Shown one piece after another: positions 9,458-18,615 of a stretch of DNA of 64,000 bases (positions are counted from its first letter, which is position 1; each line of letters starts with the position of its first letter). The stretch is from contig NHEF01000010.1 in the NCBI GenBank assembly GCA_002171615.1, positions 62,001 through 126,000 of the forward strand. Reading direction: 5' to 3'. The DNA is from Gammaproteobacteria bacterium TMED78. GTDB taxonomy: Bacteria; Pseudomonadota; Gammaproteobacteria; Steroidobacterales; Rariloculaceae. The position numbers and the translations under genes were made by a program. The notes under the pieces were generated by a model. It was not told where the DNA came from. It saw nothing but the letters and a program-made list of their open reading frames with translations, and did no database searches.

Positions 9458-10510
9458 CTAGGCCGTATCCTCAGCCACACACTGATAAGGCTCGACAGTT
9501 TCACCTGGCAAATTAACCCAATGAGCTTCCCAAACAAAAGGTTCTAACAAAGAAATAGGCTCATCAACAACTAGCTTATAATGCAAAACATCATCTGTAG
9601 CATTAAAATACTCAGTTATTTTTACATTTGTTGACTGAGGAACACCCACTCTATTGAGGTATGGCCAGTCAATCCTGTCTGTTTTAACTACTAAAGTAGA
9701 GTCTTGCCACTCTCCAATCGAGTATCCAGTATGAGAGTAGGGAATATCTTCTGCATCTAAAATATTTTCTCCCATAACAATTATTCTTTTAGCATCAAAC
9801 TCCTCAAAAATAATTTCTATATTTCCACCAGCCTGAAAAAATTGCATTGGATAGGGATTGCCCATCAATGATGGCATGCCGGGAGGTACGCATTCTAGCA
9901 AAGGGTTATCAAGAATATTATCAAAATTTGAGGCAGCAATAATAGCGGAGTCTGTCAAATTTTGTGATGTGTCTTGAAAAAACCAAGCTCTAACAGCCTG
10001 ACTCCAGACTTTAAAAATATTTTCTCTAGATAAAGAACTATCTATACCTGGGTTTTCACTATATCCGACATCAATTGCTAAACTACGATCATCACCTATA
10101 AAAGTATTAGACCATCTTGGCTCACTAGACGCTCCTAATAATAGTTCTAATTGTTGATCCTGAATAAGCATATGAGACACTTGAATGTAATTATCTCTTG
10201 CAGTTGAAGGATTGCCAGCTACTAGAACTCTATCTCCAATAGAAATCTCATCACCAGTAAATCCTCTTCGTCTTTGAGCGCTGATCGCTCCCCCTTCTAC
10301 AATCCAAGTTATAGTTGATGAATCTTCTCTCTTCTCTTCTATCTCAAACAATATGTGAGGGTTTCTCCAGCTTATTTTTGATACTAAGCCCTCAATCTCG
10401 CTAACAACAGTACGATCAAATTCAGCCATAGAGTGGTGCGATAATGAAAGAACTGGAAAAAGTAAAAAATATAGCGCTATAAAATTAAATCTATCAATCA
10501 ATTTAATCAT
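9458..10510 (-). CDS. DUF6152-type exported protein
   Basis: Signal peptide ending LSLSHHSMAEFD; IEGLVSKISWRNPHILFEIEE; C-terminal GYSIGEWQDSTLVVKTDRI domain shared with the 1-569 product. Confidence 0.75.
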   Translation of the reverse strand: MIKLIDRFNFIALYFLLFPVLSLSHHSMAEFDRTVVSEIEGLVSKISWRNPHILFEIEEKREDSSTITWIVEGGAISAQRRRGFTGDEISIGDRVLVAGNPSTARDNYIQVSHMLIQDQQLELLLGASSEPRWSNTFIGDDRSLAIDVGYSENPGIDSSLSRENIFKVWSQAVRAWFFQDTSQNLTDSAIIAASNFDNILDNPLLECVPPGMPSLMGNPYPMQFFQAGGNIEIIFEEFDAKRIIVMGENILDAEDIPYSHTGYSIGEWQDSTLVVKTDRIDWPYLNRVGVPQSTNVKITEYFNATDDVLHYKLVVDEPISLLEPFVWEAHWVNLPGETVEPYQCVAEDTA

Positions 10511-10531
10511 AATACCTCCCCCCTCACTTTC

Positions 10532-10552
10532 TTAATCATAAAAAATGATTAA
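10532..10552 (-). other. Inverted repeat TTAATCAT-N5-ATGATTAA downstream of cysK
   Basis: Perfect 8-bp arms, 10532-10539 and 10545-10552, in the short gap between cysK and the next minus-strand gene. Confidence 0.75.
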
Positions 10553-10574
10553 ATAATATAGCGCAGAAATTAAA

Positions 10575-11528
10575 TTATTGACTATCTAGCCAGTCGTCAT
10601 CTGATCCTTCATTCAAATCATCAAACAAATATGTACTAAGATATCTCTCTCCTGTGTCAGGGAGCATAACCAGCATAACCGAATCGGGCTCTGCAGTCTC
10701 AGCAACTCTTAAACCAGCAGCTAGAGTACCTCCGCCAGACAAACCAACAAAAATACCTTCTTGCGTAGCTAAATTTCTTGCAGTATTTTTTGACTCTTCA
10801 TCAGTTACTGGAATTAGATGATCATGAACCTTTAGGCTCATCACCTTAGGTAAAAAATCAGGAGTCCAGCCTTGAATCTTATGAGGTTCCCATTCTTTAC
10901 CTCCGATTAACTGCGCACCTTCAGGCTCAGTAGCCACTATCTGAACATTAGGTCTAGCAAGTTTGATAACCTCTCCGGCGCCAGTTAAAGTACCACCAGT
11001 ACCCCAACCTGTTACCCAATAATCTAGCTGTCTACCAGCAAAATCACTTAATATCTCTGCACCTGTTGTTTGTCTATGAAATTCTGGGTTAGCTAAATTC
11101 TCAAACTGTCTAGCTAAAAACCAACCGTGCTTTTTTGATAGCTCTTCTGCTTTCTTAACCATGCCTGTAGCTCTATCAGCAGCTGGTGTTAGTATAACTT
11201 TGGCTCCCAGAGCTCTCATTATTTTCCTTCTCTCTACTGAAAATGTTTCAACCATTGTAGCTACGAATTGATACCCCTTAGCAGCACAAACCATAGCTAA
11301 AGCAATTCCAGTATTGCCAGAAGTTGCCTCAACAACTGTTTGTCCTGGCTTCAATAAACCTTTCTTTTCTGCATCATCAATAATAGCAAAAGCAAGACGA
11401 TCCTTAACAGAGCTTAGCGGATTAAATGACTCTAGCTTAACAAAGATATCAATATCCTTTGGGCCAGTTCTTTGAAGCTTAACTACTGGCGTATTACCAA
11501 TAGTTTGAAGAATATTTTGATAGATCAT
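10575..11528 (-). CDS. cysK: Cysteine synthase (PLP-dependent)
   Basis: SVKDRLAFAII PLP Lys motif; EATSGNTGIALA; GWGTGGTLTGAGEV; LPDTGERYLST. Confidence 0.88.
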   Translation of the reverse strand: MIYQNILQTIGNTPVVKLQRTGPKDIDIFVKLESFNPLSSVKDRLAFAIIDDAEKKGLLKPGQTVVEATSGNTGIALAMVCAAKGYQFVATMVETFSVERRKIMRALGAKVILTPAADRATGMVKKAEELSKKHGWFLARQFENLANPEFHRQTTGAEILSDFAGRQLDYWVTGWGTGGTLTGAGEVIKLARPNVQIVATEPEGAQLIGGKEWEPHKIQGWTPDFLPKVMSLKVHDHLIPVTDEESKNTARNLATQEGIFVGLSGGGTLAAGLRVAETAEPDSVMLVMLPDTGERYLSTYLFDDLNEGSDDDWLDSQ

Positions 11529-11644
11529 AAATCATTCCCTATTACTAATATATAAGATCCCAAAAGATACATGTTTTTTAAGTAGAATAGAAAGGTTTTG
11601 TTACTCTTCTTATATTCCATAAAGTTATATGTTATACTTATGTT

Positions 11645-12652
11645 ATGACATTAAAACAACTCAGATACTTGATATGTATTGCTGACAATGGATTAAATAT
11701 TTCATCGGCAGCAGAGAAGCTATTTACAAGCCAGCCAGGGATAAGTAAGCAACTAAAATATCTAGAAGCAGAGCTTGGTATGCAGTTATTCAAAAGGAAA
11801 GGAAAAAGCCTCACTTCAATCACAAGCGCTGGTTTTGAAATAATTGAAAGAGCAAGAAATATTTTAAGAGAATCCGAGAATATTAAAAATTTAGCTGGGG
11901 ATCTTAGTGACGAAGAAGAGGGCAAATTATCTATTGCAACAACTCATACTCAAGCTAGATATATTTTGCCAGATGTTATAAAAAACTTCGTTAAAAAATA
12001 TCCTAAAGTTGATTTAGAGCTACATCAAGGAACTTCAGAACAAATAGCAGAATTAGTTAATACTCATCAAGTTGATTTTGCTATGGCAACAGGAGCTACT
12101 AAATATTTTCCTAGCTTAAAAATACTTCCAATCTTTAATTGGAATAGAATAATTTTAGCACCTAAAAATCATCCAATAACTAAATTACCCCTAAATTTAG
12201 ATTCACTTGCATCTTTTCCCTTAGTTACTTATATCTTTAGTCTTACAGGTGACTCATCATTCAAAGAAAGTTTTCAAAAAAAGGGGCTTAATCCTCGTGT
12301 TGTATTTACAGCTAGAGATGCAGATATAATTAAAACCTATGTCCGTATTGGTATGGGAGTAGGAGTAGTAGCATCAATGACATTTGAGATAGGAGATTCT
12401 AAAGATTTGGCTGCTTTAGATGCATCTGATTTATTTCCCGAAGTAACAACTTGGATAGGCTTTCCTAAAGACATGGTCCTAAGAAGCTATATGACAAAGT
12501 TTATCAATATGCTTTCTCCAATTTATAACAAGCACTTAATTAAAAAAATAATCAGTTGTGATGACCAGATTTCAATTGATAATTTGATAAGTAAAATTGA
12601 TTTTCCTGTATATAGATTTTCTTCAAAGGAAAATAGAGTAGATTTAGTTTAA
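11645..12652 (+). CDS. cysB: LysR-type regulator, CysB-like
   Basis: LRYLICIADNGLNISSAAEKLFTSQPGISKQLKYLEAELG HTH; divergent from cysK. Confidence 0.8.
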   Translation: MTLKQLRYLICIADNGLNISSAAEKLFTSQPGISKQLKYLEAELGMQLFKRKGKSLTSITSAGFEIIERARNILRESENIKNLAGDLSDEEEGKLSIATTHTQARYILPDVIKNFVKKYPKVDLELHQGTSEQIAELVNTHQVDFAMATGATKYFPSLKILPIFNWNRIILAPKNHPITKLPLNLDSLASFPLVTYIFSLTGDSSFKESFQKKGLNPRVVFTARDADIIKTYVRIGMGVGVVASMTFEIGDSKDLAALDASDLFPEVTTWIGFPKDMVLRSYMTKFINMLSPIYNKHLIKKIISCDDQISIDNLISKIDFPVYRFSSKENRVDLV

Positions 12653-14002
12653 TTTTTTTGCTGTCAGAATTCCAGATTCCATTGCGCCTTCCATGCCTCT
12701 ATTCTCTTTTGCTAAATGCTCGCCACAGAAATGAATATTATTATGAGACATCCCAATAATTGAAAAATACTTACTAATTTGACCTGGTTTGTAGTATGCC
12801 CATGCGCCTTTGGAAAATTTTTCATTACCCCAAGAAACAAGGTCAATGAATTCTAATTGTCCCTTTATTGCAGGCCTTAAGCTTTCAATAGTTTTAATTA
12901 TCAGCTCCCCTGCTTCTTTTTTTTGTAACTTATCAAGCTTATTTGCATTTTCTCCAAAGACCCATGAGGTAAAACTTGTGATCTCATCTGGGCTTTTACT
13001 ATCCCTTGATGCACTAAACATCCCAGCTAATGAATCTGTAAATAAACTAGGATTATATCCATCTAATTCCCAAAATTTTGATTTATAACTAAAATAAATT
13101 TGCGTCATTGGCTGATAAGGTATGTTATTTATTGCTTCATACTGTTTTGGGGGAAGAGTGGGTGTAAATATAATTCCTTTCAATACACTCAAAGGAACTG
13201 AACAGATCACATGAGTAGCTATATATTTGCTTCCATCCTCACAAAATATTTGTGCCTCATCTTTTCCTGAATTAATATTTAAAACATTTTTCTTAAAGTG
13301 AACTTCATTTTCTAACTGAGAGGACATAGCATCAGTAAAGGCACTGACTCCATTTAATGCTGTGTAACCAATTACTTTATCGTCTATAATTTTCTGATCT
13401 GAGGAAAATGCCGCTCTATACAATAATAAAAGTGTAGAAATATCTTTAGCATCTAAACCATAACTAACATTTATACCATAAACTAGCTTAATCTGATCTT
13501 CACTAAAACCTTTTCTCTTTAACCATTGATCAAATGGAATATCATAAATAAAATTCTTCTTATCTAACCACTCTCCAGCACTATTTAATGGGTTATATTT
13601 CTTAGTAAGCACTCTATATAATGACCATGGCATAATATTTCTAAACTTTTCAGGAAAAATATTTTTTTTACTACTAGGCCAATCTTTTTGTATAATTATT
13701 TCATTATCTAAAGCAAAGTCTTGCTCCTTAAAAAAAGAAAGCATATGAGAAACGTCAATCAGATCAATATTATTTCTTTTTGCAAATTCTATGACCATTT
13801 TATACTTAGCACCTATATAGGTTCCTCCTGCTTCTCTATTGCTACCAAAATGTTGCATAGAGTGAATTCTTCCACCAACTCTATTATTTGCCTCAATCAC
13901 TTGAACACTTAATCCCATTCTCTGTAATTCTAATGCAGCTGATAATCCAGATAATCCTGCACCAATAACAATAACTGATCGCTTTATTTTTTTTGATGAC
14001 AC
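12644..14002 (-). CDS. FAD-dependent amine-oxidase-superfamily protein; candidate coproporphyrinogen oxidase by context
   Basis: VIVIGAGLSGLSAALELQRMGLSVQVIEANNRVGGRIHS dinucleotide motif; C-terminal IHFCGEHLAKENRGMEGAMESG. GTG at 14002 overlaps the ferrochelatase TAG (TAGTG); the track start at 14080 would overlap hemH by 79 nt. Confidence 0.85.
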   Translation of the reverse strand: MSSKKIKRSVIVIGAGLSGLSAALELQRMGLSVQVIEANNRVGGRIHSMQHFGSNREAGGTYIGAKYKMVIEFAKRNNIDLIDVSHMLSFFKEQDFALDNEIIIQKDWPSSKKNIFPEKFRNIMPWSLYRVLTKKYNPLNSAGEWLDKKNFIYDIPFDQWLKRKGFSEDQIKLVYGINVSYGLDAKDISTLLLLYRAAFSSDQKIIDDKVIGYTALNGVSAFTDAMSSQLENEVHFKKNVLNINSGKDEAQIFCEDGSKYIATHVICSVPLSVLKGIIFTPTLPPKQYEAINNIPYQPMTQIYFSYKSKFWELDGYNPSLFTDSLAGMFSASRDSKSPDEITSFTSWVFGENANKLDKLQKKEAGELIIKTIESLRPAIKGQLEFIDLVSWGNEKFSKGAWAYYKPGQISKYFSIIGMSHNNIHFCGEHLAKENRGMEGAMESGILTAKKLN

Positions 14003-15084
14003 TAATCTATTTCTTCCGCTTGGCATAAAGAGGGCTTTGTTGGTCCGGACCTTCCAGATAGACAGCAATCTGGAGGACAATAATTATGACTTGGGCCTAA
14101 AACTCCCAAACTAGGTCTATTGCTATCCCCCCTTAACCGCTCTTGAATTAAGCTTGTTACCATAGATATATAAGTTGGATGGTCTCCGACAGTATTAGCT
14201 CTAACCATATTTATATTTTTCTCTTTAGCTATTGCTTTTGCCTCTACATCAAGATCAAGAATCACCTCCATATGATCACAAACAAAACCTATAGGAACTA
14301 TAACTAAATTCTTATATCCTCTGCTTGGTAAGCCTTTGATAGCTTCTTCTATATCTGGTTCAAGCCATGGCTCTCCATAAGAGGCATTATTACTTTGGAA
14401 TATGAGTTCCCAATTTTTAGCTCTTAATGAACTTGCAACTAAAAAACTAGCTTCCTTTAATTGAGCTACATATTTAGTATTTTTAGCCATTGAAAGAGGT
14501 AAGCTATGTGCTGTAAAAAAAATAATCGTCTCTTTCTCATCAAATGACCCAAAGCCTTCAATAGCATCCTTGGCTCGAGAGGTAACTGCTTCTATGAAAC
14601 TAGGATGATTAAAGCCTAATCTCAGTTTATCCACTTTAAAAGGGCTGCCTAGAGTCTCATTAGCTACATATAGATCTTCTCGGTATTTCCTACAACCACT
14701 ATATGAACTAAAAGTGCTTGTAACGAAAGTTATAATATTTTTTACACCATCATCTTGCATAGCTTTAAATGTATCTTTAAGCATGGGATGCCAATTTCTA
14801 TTACCCCAATAAACAGGTAAATCAATATTATTCTTTAATAAATCTTTCTTTAGTGCAGTTATAAATTTTCTAGTTTCTTCATTTATTGGACTTATGCCAT
14901 CAAATTGTTGATATCTTTTAGCTATGGCATGTTTAGCTCTATCTGGAACATTTAATCCTTCTAGTACATTATCCAAAAATGGCAGAACGTCATCCATCCC
15001 CTCGGGCCCCCCAAAAGAAAGCACTAATAAAGCATCATAATTATTACTGCCGCCATCAATTAAATGTTGTAATTTACTTGCCAT
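14002..15084 (-). CDS. hemH: Ferrochelatase (coproporphyrin ferrochelatase by context), with Cys-rich C-terminal tail
   Basis: LVLSFGGPEGMDDVLPFLDNV; FTAHSLP; PIGFVCDHMEVILDLDVEA; C-terminal YCPPDCCLSGRSGPTKPSLC. Confidence 0.9.
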   Translation of the reverse strand: MASKLQHLIDGGSNNYDALLVLSFGGPEGMDDVLPFLDNVLEGLNVPDRAKHAIAKRYQQFDGISPINEETRKFITALKKDLLKNNIDLPVYWGNRNWHPMLKDTFKAMQDDGVKNIITFVTSTFSSYSGCRKYREDLYVANETLGSPFKVDKLRLGFNHPSFIEAVTSRAKDAIEGFGSFDEKETIIFFTAHSLPLSMAKNTKYVAQLKEASFLVASSLRAKNWELIFQSNNASYGEPWLEPDIEEAIKGLPSRGYKNLVIVPIGFVCDHMEVILDLDVEAKAIAKEKNINMVRANTVGDHPTYISMVTSLIQERLRGDSNRPSLGVLGPSHNYCPPDCCLSGRSGPTKPSLCQAEEID

Positions 15085-15087
15085 TAC

Positions 15088-15852
15088 CTACTTAAGAGAA
15101 ACTCTATACTCATCTATACCTTGACTTTGATAATGCCAAATACTCTTTCCGACAAAGAAAGGTCCTAAGCTTTCTAAATATTGAGAGGTTTGTTCAGTTG
15201 TTCTCATTTCTTCAACGACAGCAGAAAGGGGATGTATATGAGAGCCTAATAATCCAATAACAAAATCATTATCATTTTTATCTAATCCATGACAAGCCAG
15301 TCTTATATCTGTAGCTAAGTTATCATGGCCATATCTTTTTGCTAAACTACCGTGTTCACCTAGAATTTTCTTTTGTTTAGCTTCTGGCAAAACATAAAAT
15401 TCCTTCTTTCTCCGAAGTGGATACCAAATTCCAAACTCATTATTTTTATCAAGAACCTTACGCAAAGGTCTGGCCAATAAGGTTTCTTCTAGGTCTTGCT
15501 CATAACCAATAGAATAAGTTCTTCCTAGCATATCAAATTCAGGCTTATGATTAAGTAGGGAAAAAGATTTTGATTGAAAAATTTTTCTTAAAGAATTTGA
15601 TCCAAGGCTAATATATTCATTTCTATACCAATTAATAATTCCTATACCTGTAGGATCATTAAGATCTTGATAAATAACAGCAGATATGTCACTTCTTTTA
15701 AAAGCCCTAGTAATATCCTTTAACATTTCATTATCTTTACAATTATTAAAGGCCGTAAATTTTATAAATAATCTTGTATCAAGGGAAATCTGCTTCCCAT
15801 CTTTCATGCCTTTTTCGCTTAGATCGAGTATATCCTCTTTTTTATCAGCCAT
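15088..15852 (-). CDS. chdC: Chlorite-dismutase-superfamily HemQ/ChdC-like coproheme decarboxylase
   Basis: WYPLRRKKEFYVLPEAKQKKILGEHGSLAKRYG...LLGSHIHPLSAVVEEMRTTEQTSQYLESLGPFFVGK. Candidate catalytic Tyr144 (codon 15421-15423) and proximal His167; sits between hemE and hemH. Confidence 0.85.
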   Translation of the reverse strand: MADKKEDILDLSEKGMKDGKQISLDTRLFIKFTAFNNCKDNEMLKDITRAFKRSDISAVIYQDLNDPTGIGIINWYRNEYISLGSNSLRKIFQSKSFSLLNHKPEFDMLGRTYSIGYEQDLEETLLARPLRKVLDKNNEFGIWYPLRRKKEFYVLPEAKQKKILGEHGSLAKRYGHDNLATDIRLACHGLDKNDNDFVIGLLGSHIHPLSAVVEEMRTTEQTSQYLESLGPFFVGKSIWHYQSQGIDEYRVSLK

Positions 15853-15860
15853 ATTATCTA

Positions 15861-16880
15861 TTACCTATTCTCTTCATTATGTATTTCATCAATTAAAGCA
15901 TCTACACTCTCTAAAGGAGTGCTTGGCATAATGCCATGTCCGAGATTCATAATATGGCCAACTGGGTCAACACTTTTAAGAATTTTTCTTGTCTCTTGGC
16001 GCGTTACTTCCGGGCCAGCAACAAGAATCGCAGGGTCTAAATTACCCTGAATTGCCCTATTCTTTCCATAAAGATTTTTTATCTCTGATAAATTAACCCT
16101 CCAATCAATAGCCAGCACCTCAGAAGGTAGAGCAGCATAAGAGCTAATTAAATGTGGAGCATTCTGTAGAAAGAGAATTCTAGGCACATTAGTTTTACCT
16201 ATTTCAGAAAGTAAAAATTCTAAATGGGGCTTAATGTGTCTCTGCCAACTATCTAGAGATAATAAACCAGCCCAAGAATCAAATATTTGTACTGCATCTA
16301 CACCTGCTTCTACCTGACTTTTAAGATAGCTAATCATATGTAATGTGATTTTTTCTAATAGTCGTTCCATAACTTCTGGCTCTGAAGCTAAGAAAGATCT
16401 TAATTTTGGAAAATCCTTATTACCTTTGCCTTCAACTAAATAAGCTGATAGTGTCCATGGAGCACCACAAAAGCCTAATAATGCTATTTCATTAGATAGC
16501 TCACTTCTTGTTTGAGCAATTGCCTTCATTACTTCTGGAGCAATTTCTTCTGATCCCGTCTCAATAAGCTTATCTACATCTTTATTGTCAGAGATAGGAT
16601 TAGTAATAACCGGGCCAGGGTCAAAATCAAAATCAATTCCTAAAGATGGAACAGGACTCATAATATCAGCAAAAATTATAGCTGCATCTAAATTAAATCT
16701 CTTAATAGGAAGAAGAGTCACCTCGGTAGCAAAATCAGGTGATCTAGATAAATCTTTAAAACTATGTGTTTTTCTCAGAGTTCTATATTCCGGCAAATAT
16801 CTTCCAGCTTGCCTCATAATCCATAAAGGCCTTCTACTAGTTTTTTTTCTATATATAGTTTCTAATAATATTTTCTTCAA
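15861..16880 (-). CDS. hemE: Uroporphyrinogen decarboxylase
   Basis: RRPLWIMRQAGRYLPEYR; DAAIIFADIMSP; LGFCGAPWTLSAY; VGHIMNLGHGI. Confidence 0.95.
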   Translation of the reverse strand: MKKILLETIYRKKTSRRPLWIMRQAGRYLPEYRTLRKTHSFKDLSRSPDFATEVTLLPIKRFNLDAAIIFADIMSPVPSLGIDFDFDPGPVITNPISDNKDVDKLIETGSEEIAPEVMKAIAQTRSELSNEIALLGFCGAPWTLSAYLVEGKGNKDFPKLRSFLASEPEVMERLLEKITLHMISYLKSQVEAGVDAVQIFDSWAGLLSLDSWQRHIKPHLEFLLSEIGKTNVPRILFLQNAPHLISSYAALPSEVLAIDWRVNLSEIKNLYGKNRAIQGNLDPAILVAGPEVTRQETRKILKSVDPVGHIMNLGHGIMPSTPLESVDALIDEIHNEENR

Positions 16881-16899
16881 CTTATTATTCCTTTTAATC

Positions 16900-17610
16900 T
16901 TAATTATCTTCTGGAGAAATTGTAAATCTATAACCTACTCCTCTAATAGTATGAAAATATTGAGGTGATTCTGGATTAATTTCAAACCTTTTCCTTAGCC
17001 TAACTATAAAATTATCAATGGTTCTAGTAGATGGAAATACTTCATAGCCCCATACTTTATCCAGTATTTCTTCTCTTGGTATAACGTTTTCCTTATTCTC
17101 TGAAAAAAGCTTCAATATCATAACTTCCTTGTAAGTCAATATATGGTCAGCCCCATCCCATGATTTTGCCTGATAGGTTTTAAAATCAATAGAATTCTCA
17201 CCAAATTCAAAAATAGAATTTTTGCCATTTAGCCATTCAGTCCTTCTCAATATTGCCGAAATCCTCAATAATAACTCCTTCAAGTGAAAAGGTTTGCCCA
17301 GATAGTCATCTCCACCAACCTCAAGACCAGCAATTCTATCATCTAAGCTATTTTTAACTGTCAAAAAAAGTATTGGTACATTTAATCCTGCAGATCTAAT
17401 CCTATTACATACCTCAATGCCATCTAGCTTAGGCATCATTACATCGAGTAAAATTAGATCGTAGATGCCTTCTAGTGCCTTACGTAGCCCTTCTTCGCCA
17501 TCATGAGATATTTCAATATCATAACCCTCAGCTTCTAGGCTATCCCTTATTCCTTCAGCAATATTAATTTCATCATCAATAACTAAAATTTTATGCATCT
17601 TTTTATCCAT
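16900..17610 (-). CDS. OmpR-family response regulator
   Basis: ILVIDDEINIAEGI; YDLILLDVMMPKLDG; KPFHLKELL; winged-helix RTIDNFIVRLRKRFE...RGVGYRF. Confidence 0.93.
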   Translation of the reverse strand: MDKKMHKILVIDDEINIAEGIRDSLEAEGYDIEISHDGEEGLRKALEGIYDLILLDVMMPKLDGIEVCNRIRSAGLNVPILFLTVKNSLDDRIAGLEVGGDDYLGKPFHLKELLLRISAILRRTEWLNGKNSIFEFGENSIDFKTYQAKSWDGADHILTYKEVMILKLFSENKENVIPREEILDKVWGYEVFPSTRTIDNFIVRLRKRFEINPESPQYFHTIRGVGYRFTISPEDN

Positions 17611-17616
17611 TACTGA

Positions 17617-18615
17617 TTATTTTTGCCAAGAAATAATAAATTTAGCCCCTTTATTCATTCCTTCACTTATAGCCTCTATCTTTCCTTCTGTTAAGTTAAC
17701 TAATTTATTAACAATATATAATCCCAATCCGCTACCAGGCATTGTTCTTACTAACTCATCACCAGATCTATAAAACTTCTCAAAAATCATTAGTTTATCT
17801 TCTTCTGGGAAGCCAATGCCATTATCCTTAAAAGTTAATTTTACTTCGTCATCTCTATACTCAGTCTTTATTTCAATATTAAAAGTATTTGCAGCTTTAC
17901 ATGCTTTAATTGAATTATCTATTACATTTCTAATTATAGACTCAAGAAGTATTCTATCTGAGTTAAGAGTTAAATTTTTATCTAAATCTAATGAAAAGTT
18001 CATTTTTTTTAATGAATCATCTGAGAAATCAGCTAAGCAAGACTCAACAATACTACTAATATAAATCTCTTCTCTTACGATCATAATCTTGCCTGATTCT
18101 ATCTTATTTGTATCTAATAAATTATCAACCATTCTTAAAAGTCTATCCACATCACTTAGAACTCTTATCGCTCCATCCTTATGCTCACCAGAAACTTTAT
18201 CAAACAAAATAGTCTCTGCTGTTAGCCTCATACTAGTTAAAGGTGTTTTTAATTCATGAGACACAGCTGCAAGAAAATTCTGCTGTCTTTTTCTCAGTTC
18301 ATATTCTCTTCTTATTGTCTTTGTCAGTATCCCAATACCTATAACTAAAACAAATAAAAAGAACGCTCCTTCCCAAATAACCCTATTTATTCTTCTTTCT
18401 GTAGTTTCATATAAAACTTCAATATACTCTTCATTATACCTAGCTGATTCTTCATTTGGATCAGTAGTAATAAGAACGGATAAAAACTCATCTCTAACTG
18501 ATTGTGCATAATCTATCTGATCAGTAATCCAAAATGTAACTTGTGCTATCGAGACAATAAGAAGAATTAATAACCCTATCTGCAAAACATGGATGGGATT
18601 AAATCTAGAAAACAT
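17617..18615 (-). CDS. Membrane sensor histidine kinase
   Basis: Two TM segments around a short periplasmic domain; FLAAVSHELKTPLTSMRL H-box; NVIDNSIKAC N-box; DNGIGF and GSGLGLYIV. Confidence 0.93.
   Translation of the reverse strand: MFSRFNPIHVLQIGLLILLIVSIAQVTFWITDQIDYAQSVRDEFLSVLITTDPNEESARYNEEYIEVLYETTERRINRVIWEGAFFLFVLVIGIGILTKTIRREYELRKRQQNFLAAVSHELKTPLTSMRLTAETILFDKVSGEHKDGAIRVLSDVDRLLRMVDNLLDTNKIESGKIMIVREEIYISSIVESCLADFSDDSLKKMNFSLDLDKNLTLNSDRILLESIIRNVIDNSIKACKAANTFNIEIKTEYRDDEVKLTFKDNGIGFPEEDKLMIFEKFYRSGDELVRTMPGSGLGLYIVNKLVNLTEGKIEAISEGMNKGAKFIISWQK

Noticed and set aside
14003-14080. N-terminal extension of the FAD oxidase (MSSRLLSIWKVRTNKALFMPSGRNRL)
   Set aside because: Extension is translated from the hemH 3' end in another frame; the GTG at 14002 overlapping the hemH TAG gives a normal start just before the FAD motif.
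15088-15852. True chlorite dismutase (perchlorate respiration)
   Set aside because: Context is entirely haem biosynthesis, with no perchlorate reductase genes, and the WYPL...EHG pattern fits HemQ/ChdC better.
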